Below are positions 50,729-60,286 of a DNA stretch of 64,000 nt, one piece after another; the first letter of the stretch is position 1, and each line of letters starts with the position of its first letter. The DNA lies in assembly GCA_030849075.1 (NCBI GenBank), contig JASAOO010003511.1, forward strand, positions 1 through 64,000. Reading direction: 5' to 3'. The stretch is from Zelonia costaricensis. Taxonomy: Eukaryota > Euglenozoa > Kinetoplastea > Trypanosomatida > Trypanosomatidae. A model generated the notes under the pieces. It was not told where the DNA came from, searched no databases, and was given only the letters and a program-made list of their open reading frames with translations. A program made the position numbers and the translations under genes.

Positions 50729-53095
50729 CGCCCCTCGCCGCACCGTCGCCGTTCCGACACAAAAGCGGAGAAAGAAGACAAGCAAGCCACACACACACAC
50801 ACCGTTGACTCCGCTCTAATGGCCTGCGTAGACTTGCGCGCGGGGGCGTCCGTCGGTGTTTCGGTCAGTCCGTCACGACGGCGCCGCCGTGCATTCTCTG
50901 CGGATGTGCGATGCTTCAGGAAAAGGGAGGGGGCGCCGGCAGCGGCACACACACACACACAGAGACACAGACAGAGACGCACACACGCGCAGACGGCTAC
51001 GGCACGAGAAGACGCCTACTAGCGCTAAACGCGCACAGCACAGCAACGCTGGAGGGTGGGGAGGTGGGGAGTGGGGGGTGAGTGGTGGGGGGAGGTGCTG
51101 CACGTCCCGGTCACGGTTCGGAGAAGGGAGCGGCGTGAGCGCGGGTCTCTGGCAGTGCCCAATGCAAGCAAGAAATCGCACAAAAGAGAAGAACAAGAAA
51201 GAAAAGAGTCGAAGGGGAGAATCCCGCTCGGACGCACGGGAAGATAAATCAGGCGAGCTGTGAATGTACGCGCGACCTCGGGTCAGCCGCAGGGGTCCAC
51301 AGGCGCACCGACAGGAAGACGAAGGGGGACACAGAGGAAGAAGAAGGGAGGCAAGAAGGTGGGCAGATACACGCAGGCACGCCACACACCCGCACACGCA
51401 CGCAAGAGGCTGAGGATGACTTGCGAGGGATGGGGCGAGAGCGAAAGCTGGAGCGAGGCAGGGTCGTGGGACTGCCGATAGTGTCGCAGAGCAGCGAGAG
51501 AAGGAGGAGGGGGAAGGTAGGGAAGTAGTCGAAGAACAAGAGCAACACGCACAGGAGGGGGAGGGGGGAGGTCGCTCAGCACAGTGCAACCAGCCACGTG
51601 CGGAAGCGGAGGGTGGGGCGGGGGTAACCGTGAAGGAGGGAGAACGGAAGGGAAAGGAACGGGAAGCAGCACTACGCGGCCGCAAATACACGGGACGCAG
51701 GCGCACGCAGCCCCACCGTCTCGAAGACACAGACACAGACACAGATACAGACACAGACAAGAAAGAGAAACAGAAAGAAAGGGGCGACGCACGTGACGGA
51801 GAGCGTGTCGTGATGCTGACGCACGCGTGCTTGTTTTGATGTATGTACGTCTGTGTGCGTGTGTGTGTGTGTGTGTCTGCACGCGCGTGTGTATAAGAAC
51901 GGCCTGCGACCTCCCCTGAAGTGCGTAGAGCAACACGAGGGGGGTGAGAGAGCGGAGGGTCGATGGATGAAGTGAGGAGGGGGGGAAGCCGGGCTCGATG
52001 CGGAGACGCCTGAGTCGGACAAGGGAGCGGCCAAGCGGAAGGAGGAACAAGAGAAGTGCCACTCGTGCTTGTCGTGCGTCGTCAGGAGAGGGAAAGGAGG
52101 GGAGGGAGACGTATCCGTGTGCGGGGTTGTGGGGTGCGCACGCCCTTGCGGCGCTTATCCTCCGTGCCTTTACGTGCCAGCGCGAACGAACAAGCGAGCA
52201 GCGACTCCGAGCAAGTAACAGTGATGGAAGGGAGGGAGGGGGGGGTGTCGGTGTGCACCTTGCCCAGCACACACCTCGCTGTGTTGAAGGCGTGGCAGAC
52301 TCGCACAAGGGAAGGCAGAAGGGAGAGCGAGGGTTTGAAATCGGCTTCGTTCCTTTTTTTTTCTCTACCCAACGAGGAGTGACGGAGCGGCGTGGGTGGG
52401 CACACGGCGCCGTGTCACGTGGTGATGGTGGTGGTGGGTCGTGGCAGTGGTGGACGACGTCGGGGAAGACATCAGCGAAGCCGGAGGCAGCGGGGGACAG
52501 GGGGGGGAGGAGAGGTGGTCGCAGTCGAGGGCCACGCCGCGAAACTCCGCCGGTGACGACGGCGGTGCGGAGGCATGGGAAGGGAAGAAAAACGAAAAGC
52601 AGCAGAGGCACCCAACAGGGTCCGGACGTGCGGCGCTTGGTGAGGGGTGGCGCGCGGCGCGGCGCGGGTGAAGACGCGCAGGTCTCACGGCACCGCGAGA
52701 CTGCCTTCCGATTGTGCTGCAATTCTTGCGCTGCACGGCAGGCGGGCTCGCATGCACGACAACCCCATCGCCCCGGCTGCGTCGCCCACGCTCACACAGA
52801 CGCAGCCCTTCCGCACATCGGGACGTCCGATCCGACCCTTCCCCTCCCCCCTCAGACAATGGCAGAGTTGCAGGAGGGGGTGCGCGTGGCCACACCGGCA
52901 GTCGATAGCACTACCGCCTGATTTGTTGTTGTTGGCATTCGCTGATGCTGTTGTGGCAACACAAAGGCGAGCTCCGCAGATCTCGCTCGACAAGGGAAGC
53001 AGGAATAACGAGGTCAAGCTTGATAAAAACACCGCCGTTGCGGTTCATCCTGTTTGTCGCGTACACTGCGGGGGCTGCGTGACTGGCGCGGCACC
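50729..53095. other. Intergenic spacer, 2.4 kb
   Basis: No supported gene. A 479-codon open frame (minus, 51283-52722) crosses CA, CAGA and GA repeats and is Ser/Pro/Cys/Leu-rich without domains. Contents: CA runs near 50788-50800 and 50946-50960, G-rich tracts at 51050-51100 and 51554-51570, the CAGACA repeat at 51725-51759, a GT run near 51858-51875 and a T-rich run near 52351-52362. Confidence 0.6.
51725..51759. repeat. (GACACA)n hexanucleotide repeat
   Basis: About six GACACA units with one T substitution, in the spacer upstream of the giant low-complexity gene. The unit is the same hexamer as the reverse complement of the 41831 repeat (TGTGTC). Confidence 0.9.
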
Positions 53096-53239
53096 TCACG
53101 CGAAGTACAGCGGGGCGACGAAGAGGTCGGAGATGGCGTCGACCTGGGCTTGGGTAAAGCACGCCTTGTACTCCCGCGCCCACCCCTCGCGGTGCGCCCG
53201 CCACCAGGACTCGAACACGCGCTTGGCCACGCGGCCGCA
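53096..53239 (-). other. PA200 C-terminal tail beyond an in-frame TAG
   Basis: Immediately after the TAG stop of the PA200-like frame (53242-53240), the same frame stays open for 47 codons to a TGA at 53098-53096. The encoded peptide (starting CGRVAKRVFESWWRAHREGW and ending ISDLFVAPLYFA) matches the known C-terminal end of PA200/Blm10 proteins in pattern: a basic start, an aromatic-Arg-x-His...Trp block, a Phe-Thr...Gln block, and a terminal DLLVSP-like stretch with aromatic residues next to the C-terminal alanine. So real coding sequence follows the stop. This could be a base-call error, a strain variant, stop readthrough, or a gene losing its terminus. Confidence 0.8.
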
Positions 53240-56200
53240 CTAGGTGTTCCCCTCCCGCGCGCACCCCGCCAGCTGCCTCATGAGCCGCGGGACGTACGAC
53301 GGCGGGGTCCCGGGGTCGGCAAGCAGAATCGCGCCGAGCGCCTGCACGAGCGCCACGCGTCGGCTCATCGGGGCCGCACCCATCGCCACCGCAGCGGTAC
53401 TGAGGGCCGCCTCACCGTCCTCTTCCGCCGCCTCACCCGCCCAGGCCTGCGGTGGTTTCGCCGGCCTGTCTTCCTCGGCCGTCGGCGACTCCGCGGCGGC
53501 GACCTGGCGCGGCAGCTCGCGCAGCTCCTGTGCGAGCCGCTGCACCAGCACCCGCGTCTGCGCCTCCGCGGCCACCTTCGTGAGCACCGACATCACCTCG
53601 CTGCCGGCAGCCCGCACGCTGGCGTCGCGGTGCGCGAGGGCCGACAGACTTGCCGCCGCGAGCTGCTCCACCACGGCGAAGCGGCCGATGCGGTGCAGGT
53701 TCGGAAATATGAGGCAGCGGAGCGCCTGCGTACACGCCGCCTGCGCGCGACGAGATTGACCGTACGGAACGGTGCCGGTGCACACGGCGCACAGCTCGTC
53801 CATGAACGTCTGCATCAGCGCCTTGGGCATTCGCAGGGCAATAAGCGCCTCGATGGCGTCCACAACCGCGTCGTGGGCGTACTGCACCTCAGTGAAGGAC
53901 AGGTCGAGGCTGTAGCAGAGCACGGCGACGACATCGCTGAGGTGTGGCTGCAGCACCGGGAGCCGCAACTCGCGCATGCAGTACGCCGCCACAGTGAGCA
54001 GCGCCGCGTCGCGCGAGGTCGCCGCGCCGAAGACGCCTGGATCGGGCCACGCGGCTGTCGACACGGTCCTCTCCGCCGCCTCGCAGCGCAATGGGAGCCG
54101 TCCACCAAAGACCTCCGCGTTCACGCGGCGCAGCACCGAGCAGAGAAGGGCGCACACCACGGCGTCGCACGTGGCGAGCTCGACACGCAGCGGGCTCGCA
54201 AGAGTGGCGAGGCTGAGCAGGTGCACCGTGACCCCGCACGCGCCCAGCCGCACCTGGTCCGATGGCGAAGCGAAGAACACGGCGGCGTGAGCCTCGGTCA
54301 TGGCCACGAGGCGCGGCAACAGCGAGGCCACCACCGCAGGCGGGGTCGAGCGGAGGAGGACGGAGAAGAAGAGGAGCACACGCACCTGCTGCTGCGACCA
54401 CGTGTCCGCACCGCCACCGCGCTGCCCTGCCTCCGCCGCCGCCGCCGTGTTGCCGCTACCGCTCCCCAGCAGCTGCTCTGCAAGGTCGCACACCACCGTC
54501 ATCAGCTCGTCGGGCGACAACGACCGCCGCAGGGACTGGACAGACGCGAAGATCACCATCTTGGCCACAACGTGGGGAATCGCCGCATCGCCGCACACGC
54601 ACGCCACCATCTCCGCATAGCCGCGCACCGCACGCCGGTGCACGTCGTCGGTACTCACCTTGCGTGCACCGCCAGCGCCGTTGTCCGCGCCCTCCTTCGC
54701 GACTCCACGTGATGCCGCCGTGCGGAGGCGCGGCGCCGTGAGCCGCAGCACCACGCACAGCACCATCGCGAGGTGGCTGAAGGCGCGGTAGAGGTCGTCT
54801 GAGGTGCAGCTCGCCGGTGCGCCTGCCTCCGCCGCGGCCACCGTGCCGGCGCTGCTGGCGCCTTCTGGGAGGTGCTCCTTCGTGACCACGCCGTCACGCC
54901 GCGGTACACCGCGCCACCGCCGCAGCCCCGCCTCGGCCCACGCAAGCAGCAGTGCGGCATCGGTCACTGACGGCATCACGTCACCGCCACCGCCGCCTAA
55001 ACCGGCCGCGGCTGTGGACGCTGTGGTGTCCTCGCTCAACGACATCAGCAGGGAGGCGACCAAGGCTGGTGGAGCCATCTGCAGCCCCCGCCCCGGCGCC
55101 TCCATCTCAACCGGAATAGCCAGCAGCCGAAGCAGCCACGACTGCGCACTGAGCTCGTACGGCGCCGCCCGTGGGGCGGACGAAGTCGCTCCTCCCGCTG
55201 CTACTGCGGTCGCAGCGACATCGCGACCGGTGGTCACACCCCCGTCCATCGGACCCAGCAGCGCGGCGCGCCATCCACGGCGGTACGACGCGGCCGCTGC
55301 CGCAGGCGGGGAGGCGGCGACCAGGATGTCGACGAACGTCGGGGCCACGAGAGCGCAGGCGTGCTCTGGTGCGTCGGCCACCACTGGCTGCAGCCCCGCG
55401 GCGTCAGCAACGCAGCGAGGCAGCGTGAAGTAGCGGTTGGGGAAGACGATGCCCGTCGTGCCCACGTGGAAAGCCCAGTACGGCGACGCCGCGGCAAGAC
55501 GGCGCAGCGTCGACTGCACCGCCGCCACCGCCGCCGCGTGCGTGCGCTGCTCGTCCATTGGCAAGGGCTCTGCCTGCAGCGCCTCGGGTGACAGGCCGAA
55601 GGAGGCGGGCGGCGTCACGAGATCGCCGGTCGCGCGGACTGTCACCGTCGCCTCGCGCGGCATGATGGCCACTGCGGCGGTGTACAGCAAGTCGCCGGCC
55701 ATGCAGCGCATCGTGATGTGCACTCCGGTCGAGAGGCGCGTCAGCTGCCGGACAGCGCGCAGGGACAGCCAGTGCCGCGGCGACGGCCAGTATACAATCC
55801 GTGCGAAACTCAGGAGCAGCGCAGCACGTGCGGGATACGTGGCGGCCAGCTCGTGCGCCAGCTGCACCACTGCCGCCACAAAGGCGGCGGAGCGGACGGC
55901 GCCGGTGACAGCGATCTGCGAGCGGCGCATCGTCTCCATGAGGCCGGGCAGCGCCAGTCCCGCCGTGACAGAGCGCAGCTCCTCGGGAAAGTGCACGAGG
56001 AAGCGGAGAAGATGCAGGCAGGCGACGGGGGACTCGAAGAACTCGCGGTTCAGCAGCAGAGATACAAAGAGTGAGAGCACACCCTCCGCCGACTGCTGCA
56101 CCGTGTGCAGCGCTGGCAAGACGGGGCTGGCCGCTGCTGCCTTCGTCGCCGCCACCCCCGTCGTCACGGGCGGCGCCGCTGCGTTGCGCCGCCACTGCGC

Positions 56201-59200
56201 CATGACGTCCGTCGCCATCGCCCGCGTGCGGCCCTCGAGCACGGCGACCGAGTCGGTGTCGAGGTCGCCGAACACGCGCACCCTCACCAGCTGCTGCACC
56301 GCCGCACTCCACGTCGGACGGTTCGGCGACAGGCACAGAACCTGCAGCGTCGTCACGACATCAGAGAAGCAGCGCTGCGTCACTGGCAGCTGTCCGTGCA
56401 CGGTCGCCTCGACTTGCAGCTGCGTGGACCGCTCGATCCAGCAGCGCAGTGGCAGCAGCCGGCGCACCCACGGGCACTGCTGACCCAGGGAGCGACGCAG
56501 GAAGTGCCACAGCGACGGCGCGGGCCGCCACTGCAGCTGCGGGTTGCGCACCACGGGGGAGACGAGCCACGCCAGCAGCCTGAGCAGGCCCTTCACCTCC
56601 GCCGTCCCCTCCTCGACGCCAGCGGAGGGCAGCGGCGGCGGTGACGGCGACGAGGACGTGGGCGTTGGGTGCCCGTCCGAGCTGGCCGGTGCCGGGAGCC
56701 ACGAGCCGAGCTCCACCCCGGCCCCGCGCAGCGGCGCCACGACCTGCCGCTGGAGCATCGGCTGGCACACGTGGCGCCGCAGCACGTTGAAGAGGGCATC
56801 GCGGGTGTACGCCGGCTTGCAGCGCGACTCCGCGCCGAGCGTCGCCGCCGTCGCGGTTGGGAACCACGTCGCGTGTACGCTGGACTTCCACCACGCCACA
56901 CCGCGCGCCTCCCGGTCCTCCCCCGCCTCCGCCACCGCCGATCCGGCCGCAGCGGCCGGCTGGGTCGGCACCACGTACATCCACTCGCACGCGTGCAGCA
57001 GCCCGAGCATCCACTCCAGCGTGCCGTTCAGCAGGCTGCGCCGCGTCACAGCCCCCGCGCTCTCGCACACGAGGCCACCCGCTTCTCCAGCCGCGGCAGG
57101 AACAGGCACGGATGCACCGAGGAAGCGCTGCAGCGAGGCGGCGAGGTCGCCGTGCGGCACGGTGTCGCTGTCGAGCTCCGTCACGAGCTGTACGCAGGCC
57201 GTCATGGCGGCGTTGAAGAGGTCGGCTGCCGTCTGCACCCCCTCCGCCGTCGCCCACTCCACGTACACACGCGCATCCTGTGCGGCACCAATCAGGCGGG
57301 GCTGCGGCAGCGACCCCGCCGAGGGCTGTGCAGCCGCGTCGCTGTTGCCTGTGACTAGGCCACGTGCAGCGCCGACCCCCTCCCCGTCCTCCTCCTCCCC
57401 GCCTTCGGAGGAGGGCTTGGCTCCACGTGGCACGCGTAGGCAGCTGGCGGGCGACTCGCGTGGCAGCACCAGCGACAGCAACAGCGTCGTGGCGACATTG
57501 ACGGCGGCAACGCAGCGCGGCTTGCTGGAAAGAAAGCGCAGCTGCATCTGCGCCGCACGCCAGATGGCCGCCGCATGGGCGCGCACAAGGGAGCGGTCGC
57601 CCAGCTGCGACACAGACGCAGCGAGCAGGTTCGCGGCCCACTCCACGGCGCCGTCGCGCGAGGTCGGGTCGGTCAAGACGGGCAGCCAGTGCCGCTCGGC
57701 GCACGCCCACGTGGCAGCCGGAGCTCTGACAGCCACCATTCTCACCAGCCCAGCGAGCCGCGTCCCGTGGTCGCGGCTTCGCGCCTCACGCAGGACATCG
57801 CGAGCGACGACCGCCACCGCCGGCGGCGGCAGCGCCTGCACAACGGCGCGCACCACCGCGTCAGCCTCTCTGTAGTGCCCCGTCGCGGCGTCGGCGTGCG
57901 CGGCGTAGAGAGGGATGAGCTGCGCCGTGTACACCTTCGCGAAGTCCACCACCGCGTCCTCTGCGCCCAAGACGGCGTCGATGGGGGCGTAGCTGACTGT
58001 GACGGCCACAAGCGTCAGCACCGGCAGCGCGCCGACAAGGGCACTCGGGTTCACGAGAGCGAGAAGCGACGGCAGCCGCTCCCGCAGGAACGCCACGAGG
58101 GTGTCGCGGCACGCAAGAACCTCGGGGGAGGGGGAGGCCGCCGCGCTGGCGTCTGCCAACAGCGTGGGCACGGCGCACGTCAGCAGCCGCGTCGAGGCTG
58201 CCCGCTGCGCCGCCACCTCCGTCGGGCTCTGCAGTCCCGTCTCGACGCAGTCCAGGAACCTCGGGAGCACCGCGGCGGGGTCGAGCCGGAGCAGCGCACT
58301 CAGCAGCGCAAACGCATGACGAGCACGCACCTGGAAGGCGGCCACCGCGCAGGGCAGCAGCAGCTCCACGAAGTGGTGCACCGTCGCCGGGTTCCAGTAC
58401 CGCGCCGCGCCCTCCCTGGTCTCTCCCGCACTGTCAGGCGCCGGGGACGACGACGAGCCGCGACGCGGGCACCGGCGCAGCGCCTCGCGTGCGAGCTCGC
58501 TGTAGCACCCACACACGCGGTACGCCGGACTGCCCTTGGTGCACGGAAGACCCGGACGCACAAACACGCTCGTCGCATGCACCCACCGCTCGAGCTGCCG
58601 CCAGAGCGGCGTGTTCACGTCGTCCGGAAAGGCACTGAGAAGCCGCACGTGCGGCCCGGCAGCCGCCCGCCTCGCCTGGTCGCCGCCCTTCCCGTCGCGA
58701 TGCCCACCGCGCCCGCCCGAAGCGGCGCTCGAGCTGGGCAGGTCCATTGACCGCAGCCACGCCGTGAACAGCGGCTCGGCCAGCGCGTCCATGCCGTCGA
58801 GGCCCGGGTGCGCGCGGGCGAGGCCCCCGGCGAAGAGCATCGCCGCCTGCTCCCAGGTCACGAAGAACGCGGCCAGCGCCGCCTTGCCCTGCTGCCCCGT
58901 CCGCAGCTTCCCATCGCCGCCGCTCGCCGGCGTCGTCAGCGCCGGGGTGGGCCGCCGCGAGGGCGGCACGACCGCCGTCTCCACAAACAAGAACTGGAGC
59001 AGGTGCCGCGCACACGGGGTGAGCTGCGGCCGCGCGCCGGGGGTCGCCGGCGTCGTGGTGCACAGGTGGCGGTAGGGGACGAGCTGGACGAAGACGGCGA
59101 GCGCGGCGGCGCCGTCCACGGTCGTGGCGAGTCGGTCGGCGACGAGTCCCCACAGCCCATCCACGGCGAACGCGTCGAAGCGCGGCACGGCGCGCCGGCA

Positions 59201-60286
59201 CAGACCGGGCAAGACGGCGGCGACGCTCCCCAACGCATTCAGCCACACAGGCACCGCGGTGTTCCGCGCGTCCTGAACGCTGAAGCAGAGCAGGGCCAGC
59301 GGACGCCACGGCAGGGTGTAGGCCCACGTCGCGCTGTCGCCCTCCCCTGCCTCACGCGGTGCGGGTGCGCATTCGGTGCTGTCGCGCCCGCTCCCCGCCA
59401 CGGCCGCGGCCGCCGGCACCTTTGCAGTCCGCGGGGGCGGGCGGCAGGCGGCGTTGAAGCAGCGGGCGACTGCGGCCCAGCACACGGCGTCCGCCTCGAT
59501 GAGCGGCCAGTAGGTCAGCCAGTCGTACAGCTGCGGCACGACCCACGCCTGCAGTCGGGGCGGCAGAGTGTAGGCGCCCACCGACTTGCGTGGGGCCTTG
59601 AGGAGGTCCGTCAAGCGCAACACCAGGTAGCTCAGGTGGCGGGTCAGCGTCGACCACGTCACTGCCGGCGCGGTCCTCGCTGCGGCCGACGGAGTAGCAG
59701 CGCCGGAGGGGTCGCTGGCGGCGGCAGCGCGCAGCTCAGCGATGGTGGGGTGCACCGGGTACGGGACGCACTCCGCGGCGTAGAGCGGCGCGCCGAAGAC
59801 GTCACACGGGGCTGCGGGAGAAGAGGGGAGGTGGGCGAAGCGGTGCCGGGTCGTGGCGATACCGCCCCCAGCCGCCGCACTCTCCTCCTCTCCCTCGCCG
59901 AAGTGGTCCGCCTCATCGCCCTCGTCCTCGTCCTCCTCCACGGCGCTGATGGGAAGGAACAGGGCCCACTCGCGCGGCGAGCCGAAGTCCCGCAGCGCCG
60001 CGCAGAGCCGCACCAGCACCGGGCCATCGCGGCTGCGCTGGTGCGCCACCAGCGACGGTGGGATGCACAGGTCCAGGTAGCGGTGGATGCGCTCCTTCAC
60101 CTGCAGGCCAAACGCGTCGCCCACGTCGGCGGTCGACGCGGGCGTCAGCGGTGCTGCGTCGAGCTCCGCCTCGGCGACTGGCGGCAGCGCATCTGTGCTG
60201 TTGCGGTCCCACGAGGAGGCAGCGCTGTTGCTGCCGGCGTCCTGCGAAGAGGAACGCCACGAACTGCCCGACTGGATCGACGACAT
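53240..60286 (-). CDS. PA200: PA200/Blm10-like proteasome activator, interrupted by in-frame TAG near C-terminus
   Basis: The frame gives 2348 residues from the ATG at 60286 (MSSIQSGSSWRSSS) to the TAG at 53242-53240; with the 47 downstream codons the original product would be about 2395. That is somewhat longer than yeast Blm10 (about 2140). The protein is alpha-helical and HEAT-repeat-like throughout. An N-terminal region (residues about 65-95, RIHRYLDLCIPPSLVAHQRS) is followed by an acidic loop near 120-145. A central block resembles PSME4 in helix pattern (HHFVELLLPCAVAAFQVRAR; RLDPAAVLPRFLDCVETGLQ). Near the end come LIALRMPKALMQTFMDELCA and HRIGRFAVVEQLAAASLSAL. Family members cap the 20S proteasome and promote ubiquitin-independent degradation; docking needs the C-terminal residues, which lie beyond the stop here. 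The frame above 60286 runs into spacer. PA200 identity rests on the C-terminal tail and the central helix pattern. Confidence 0.85.
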   Translation of the reverse strand: MSSIQSGSSWRSSSQDAGSNSAASSWDRNSTDALPPVAEAELDAAPLTPASTADVGDAFGLQVKERIHRYLDLCIPPSLVAHQRSRDGPVLVRLCAALRDFGSPREWALFLPISAVEEDEDEGDEADHFGEGEEESAAAGGGIATTRHRFAHLPSSPAAPCDVFGAPLYAAECVPYPVHPTIAELRAAAASDPSGAATPSAAARTAPAVTWSTLTRHLSYLVLRLTDLLKAPRKSVGAYTLPPRLQAWVVPQLYDWLTYWPLIEADAVCWAAVARCFNAACRPPPRTAKVPAAAAVAGSGRDSTECAPAPREAGEGDSATWAYTLPWRPLALLCFSVQDARNTAVPVWLNALGSVAAVLPGLCRRAVPRFDAFAVDGLWGLVADRLATTVDGAAALAVFVQLVPYRHLCTTTPATPGARPQLTPCARHLLQFLFVETAVVPPSRRPTPALTTPASGGDGKLRTGQQGKAALAAFFVTWEQAAMLFAGGLARAHPGLDGMDALAEPLFTAWLRSMDLPSSSAASGGRGGHRDGKGGDQARRAAAGPHVRLLSAFPDDVNTPLWRQLERWVHATSVFVRPGLPCTKGSPAYRVCGCYSELAREALRRCPRRGSSSSPAPDSAGETREGAARYWNPATVHHFVELLLPCAVAAFQVRARHAFALLSALLRLDPAAVLPRFLDCVETGLQSPTEVAAQRAASTRLLTCAVPTLLADASAAASPSPEVLACRDTLVAFLRERLPSLLALVNPSALVGALPVLTLVAVTVSYAPIDAVLGAEDAVVDFAKVYTAQLIPLYAAHADAATGHYREADAVVRAVVQALPPPAVAVVARDVLREARSRDHGTRLAGLVRMVAVRAPAATWACAERHWLPVLTDPTSRDGAVEWAANLLAASVSQLGDRSLVRAHAAAIWRAAQMQLRFLSSKPRCVAAVNVATTLLLSLVLPRESPASCLRVPRGAKPSSEGGEEEDGEGVGAARGLVTGNSDAAAQPSAGSLPQPRLIGAAQDARVYVEWATAEGVQTAADLFNAAMTACVQLVTELDSDTVPHGDLAASLQRFLGASVPVPAAAGEAGGLVCESAGAVTRRSLLNGTLEWMLGLLHACEWMYVVPTQPAAAAGSAVAEAGEDREARGVAWWKSSVHATWFPTATAATLGAESRCKPAYTRDALFNVLRRHVCQPMLQRQVVAPLRGAGVELGSWLPAPASSDGHPTPTSSSPSPPPLPSAGVEEGTAEVKGLLRLLAWLVSPVVRNPQLQWRPAPSLWHFLRRSLGQQCPWVRRLLPLRCWIERSTQLQVEATVHGQLPVTQRCFSDVVTTLQVLCLSPNRPTWSAAVQQLVRVRVFGDLDTDSVAVLEGRTRAMATDVMAQWRRNAAAPPVTTGVAATKAAAASPVLPALHTVQQSAEGVLSLFVSLLLNREFFESPVACLHLLRFLVHFPEELRSVTAGLALPGLMETMRRSQIAVTGAVRSAAFVAAVVQLAHELAATYPARAALLLSFARIVYWPSPRHWLSLRAVRQLTRLSTGVHITMRCMAGDLLYTAAVAIMPREATVTVRATGDLVTPPASFGLSPEALQAEPLPMDEQRTHAAAVAAVQSTLRRLAAASPYWAFHVGTTGIVFPNRYFTLPRCVADAAGLQPVVADAPEHACALVAPTFVDILVAASPPAAAAASYRRGWRAALLGPMDGGVTTGRDVAATAVAAGGATSSAPRAAPYELSAQSWLLRLLAIPVEMEAPGRGLQMAPPALVASLLMSLSEDTTASTAAAGLGGGGGDVMPSVTDAALLLAWAEAGLRRWRGVPRRDGVVTKEHLPEGASSAGTVAAAEAGAPASCTSDDLYRAFSHLAMVLCVVLRLTAPRLRTAASRGVAKEGADNGAGGARKVSTDDVHRRAVRGYAEMVACVCGDAAIPHVVAKMVIFASVQSLRRSLSPDELMTVVCDLAEQLLGSGSGNTAAAAEAGQRGGGADTWSQQQVRVLLFFSVLLRSTPPAVVASLLPRLVAMTEAHAAVFFASPSDQVRLGACGVTVHLLSLATLASPLRVELATCDAVVCALLCSVLRRVNAEVFGGRLPLRCEAAERTVSTAAWPDPGVFGAATSRDAALLTVAAYCMRELRLPVLQPHLSDVVAVLCYSLDLSFTEVQYAHDAVVDAIEALIALRMPKALMQTFMDELCAVCTGTVPYGQSRRAQAACTQALRCLIFPNLHRIGRFAVVEQLAAASLSALAHRDASVRAAGSEVMSVLTKVAAEAQTRVLVQRLAQELRELPRQVAAAESPTAEEDRPAKPPQAWAGEAAEEDGEAALSTAAVAMGAAPMSRRVALVQALGAILLADPGTPPSYVPRLMRQLAGCAREGNT

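Noticed and set aside
50729..50800. N-terminal extension of the giant protein (MCVCGLLVFFLRF)
   Set aside because: It looks like a signal anchor but is translation of CA-repeat-like spacer; the ATG at 50728 is the more likely start.
51283..52722. 479-codon minus-strand frame in the spacer upstream of the giant gene
   Set aside because: It passes through CAGACA, CA and GA repeats, is Ser/Pro/Leu/Cys-rich and has no recognisable domain; more likely UTR sequence.
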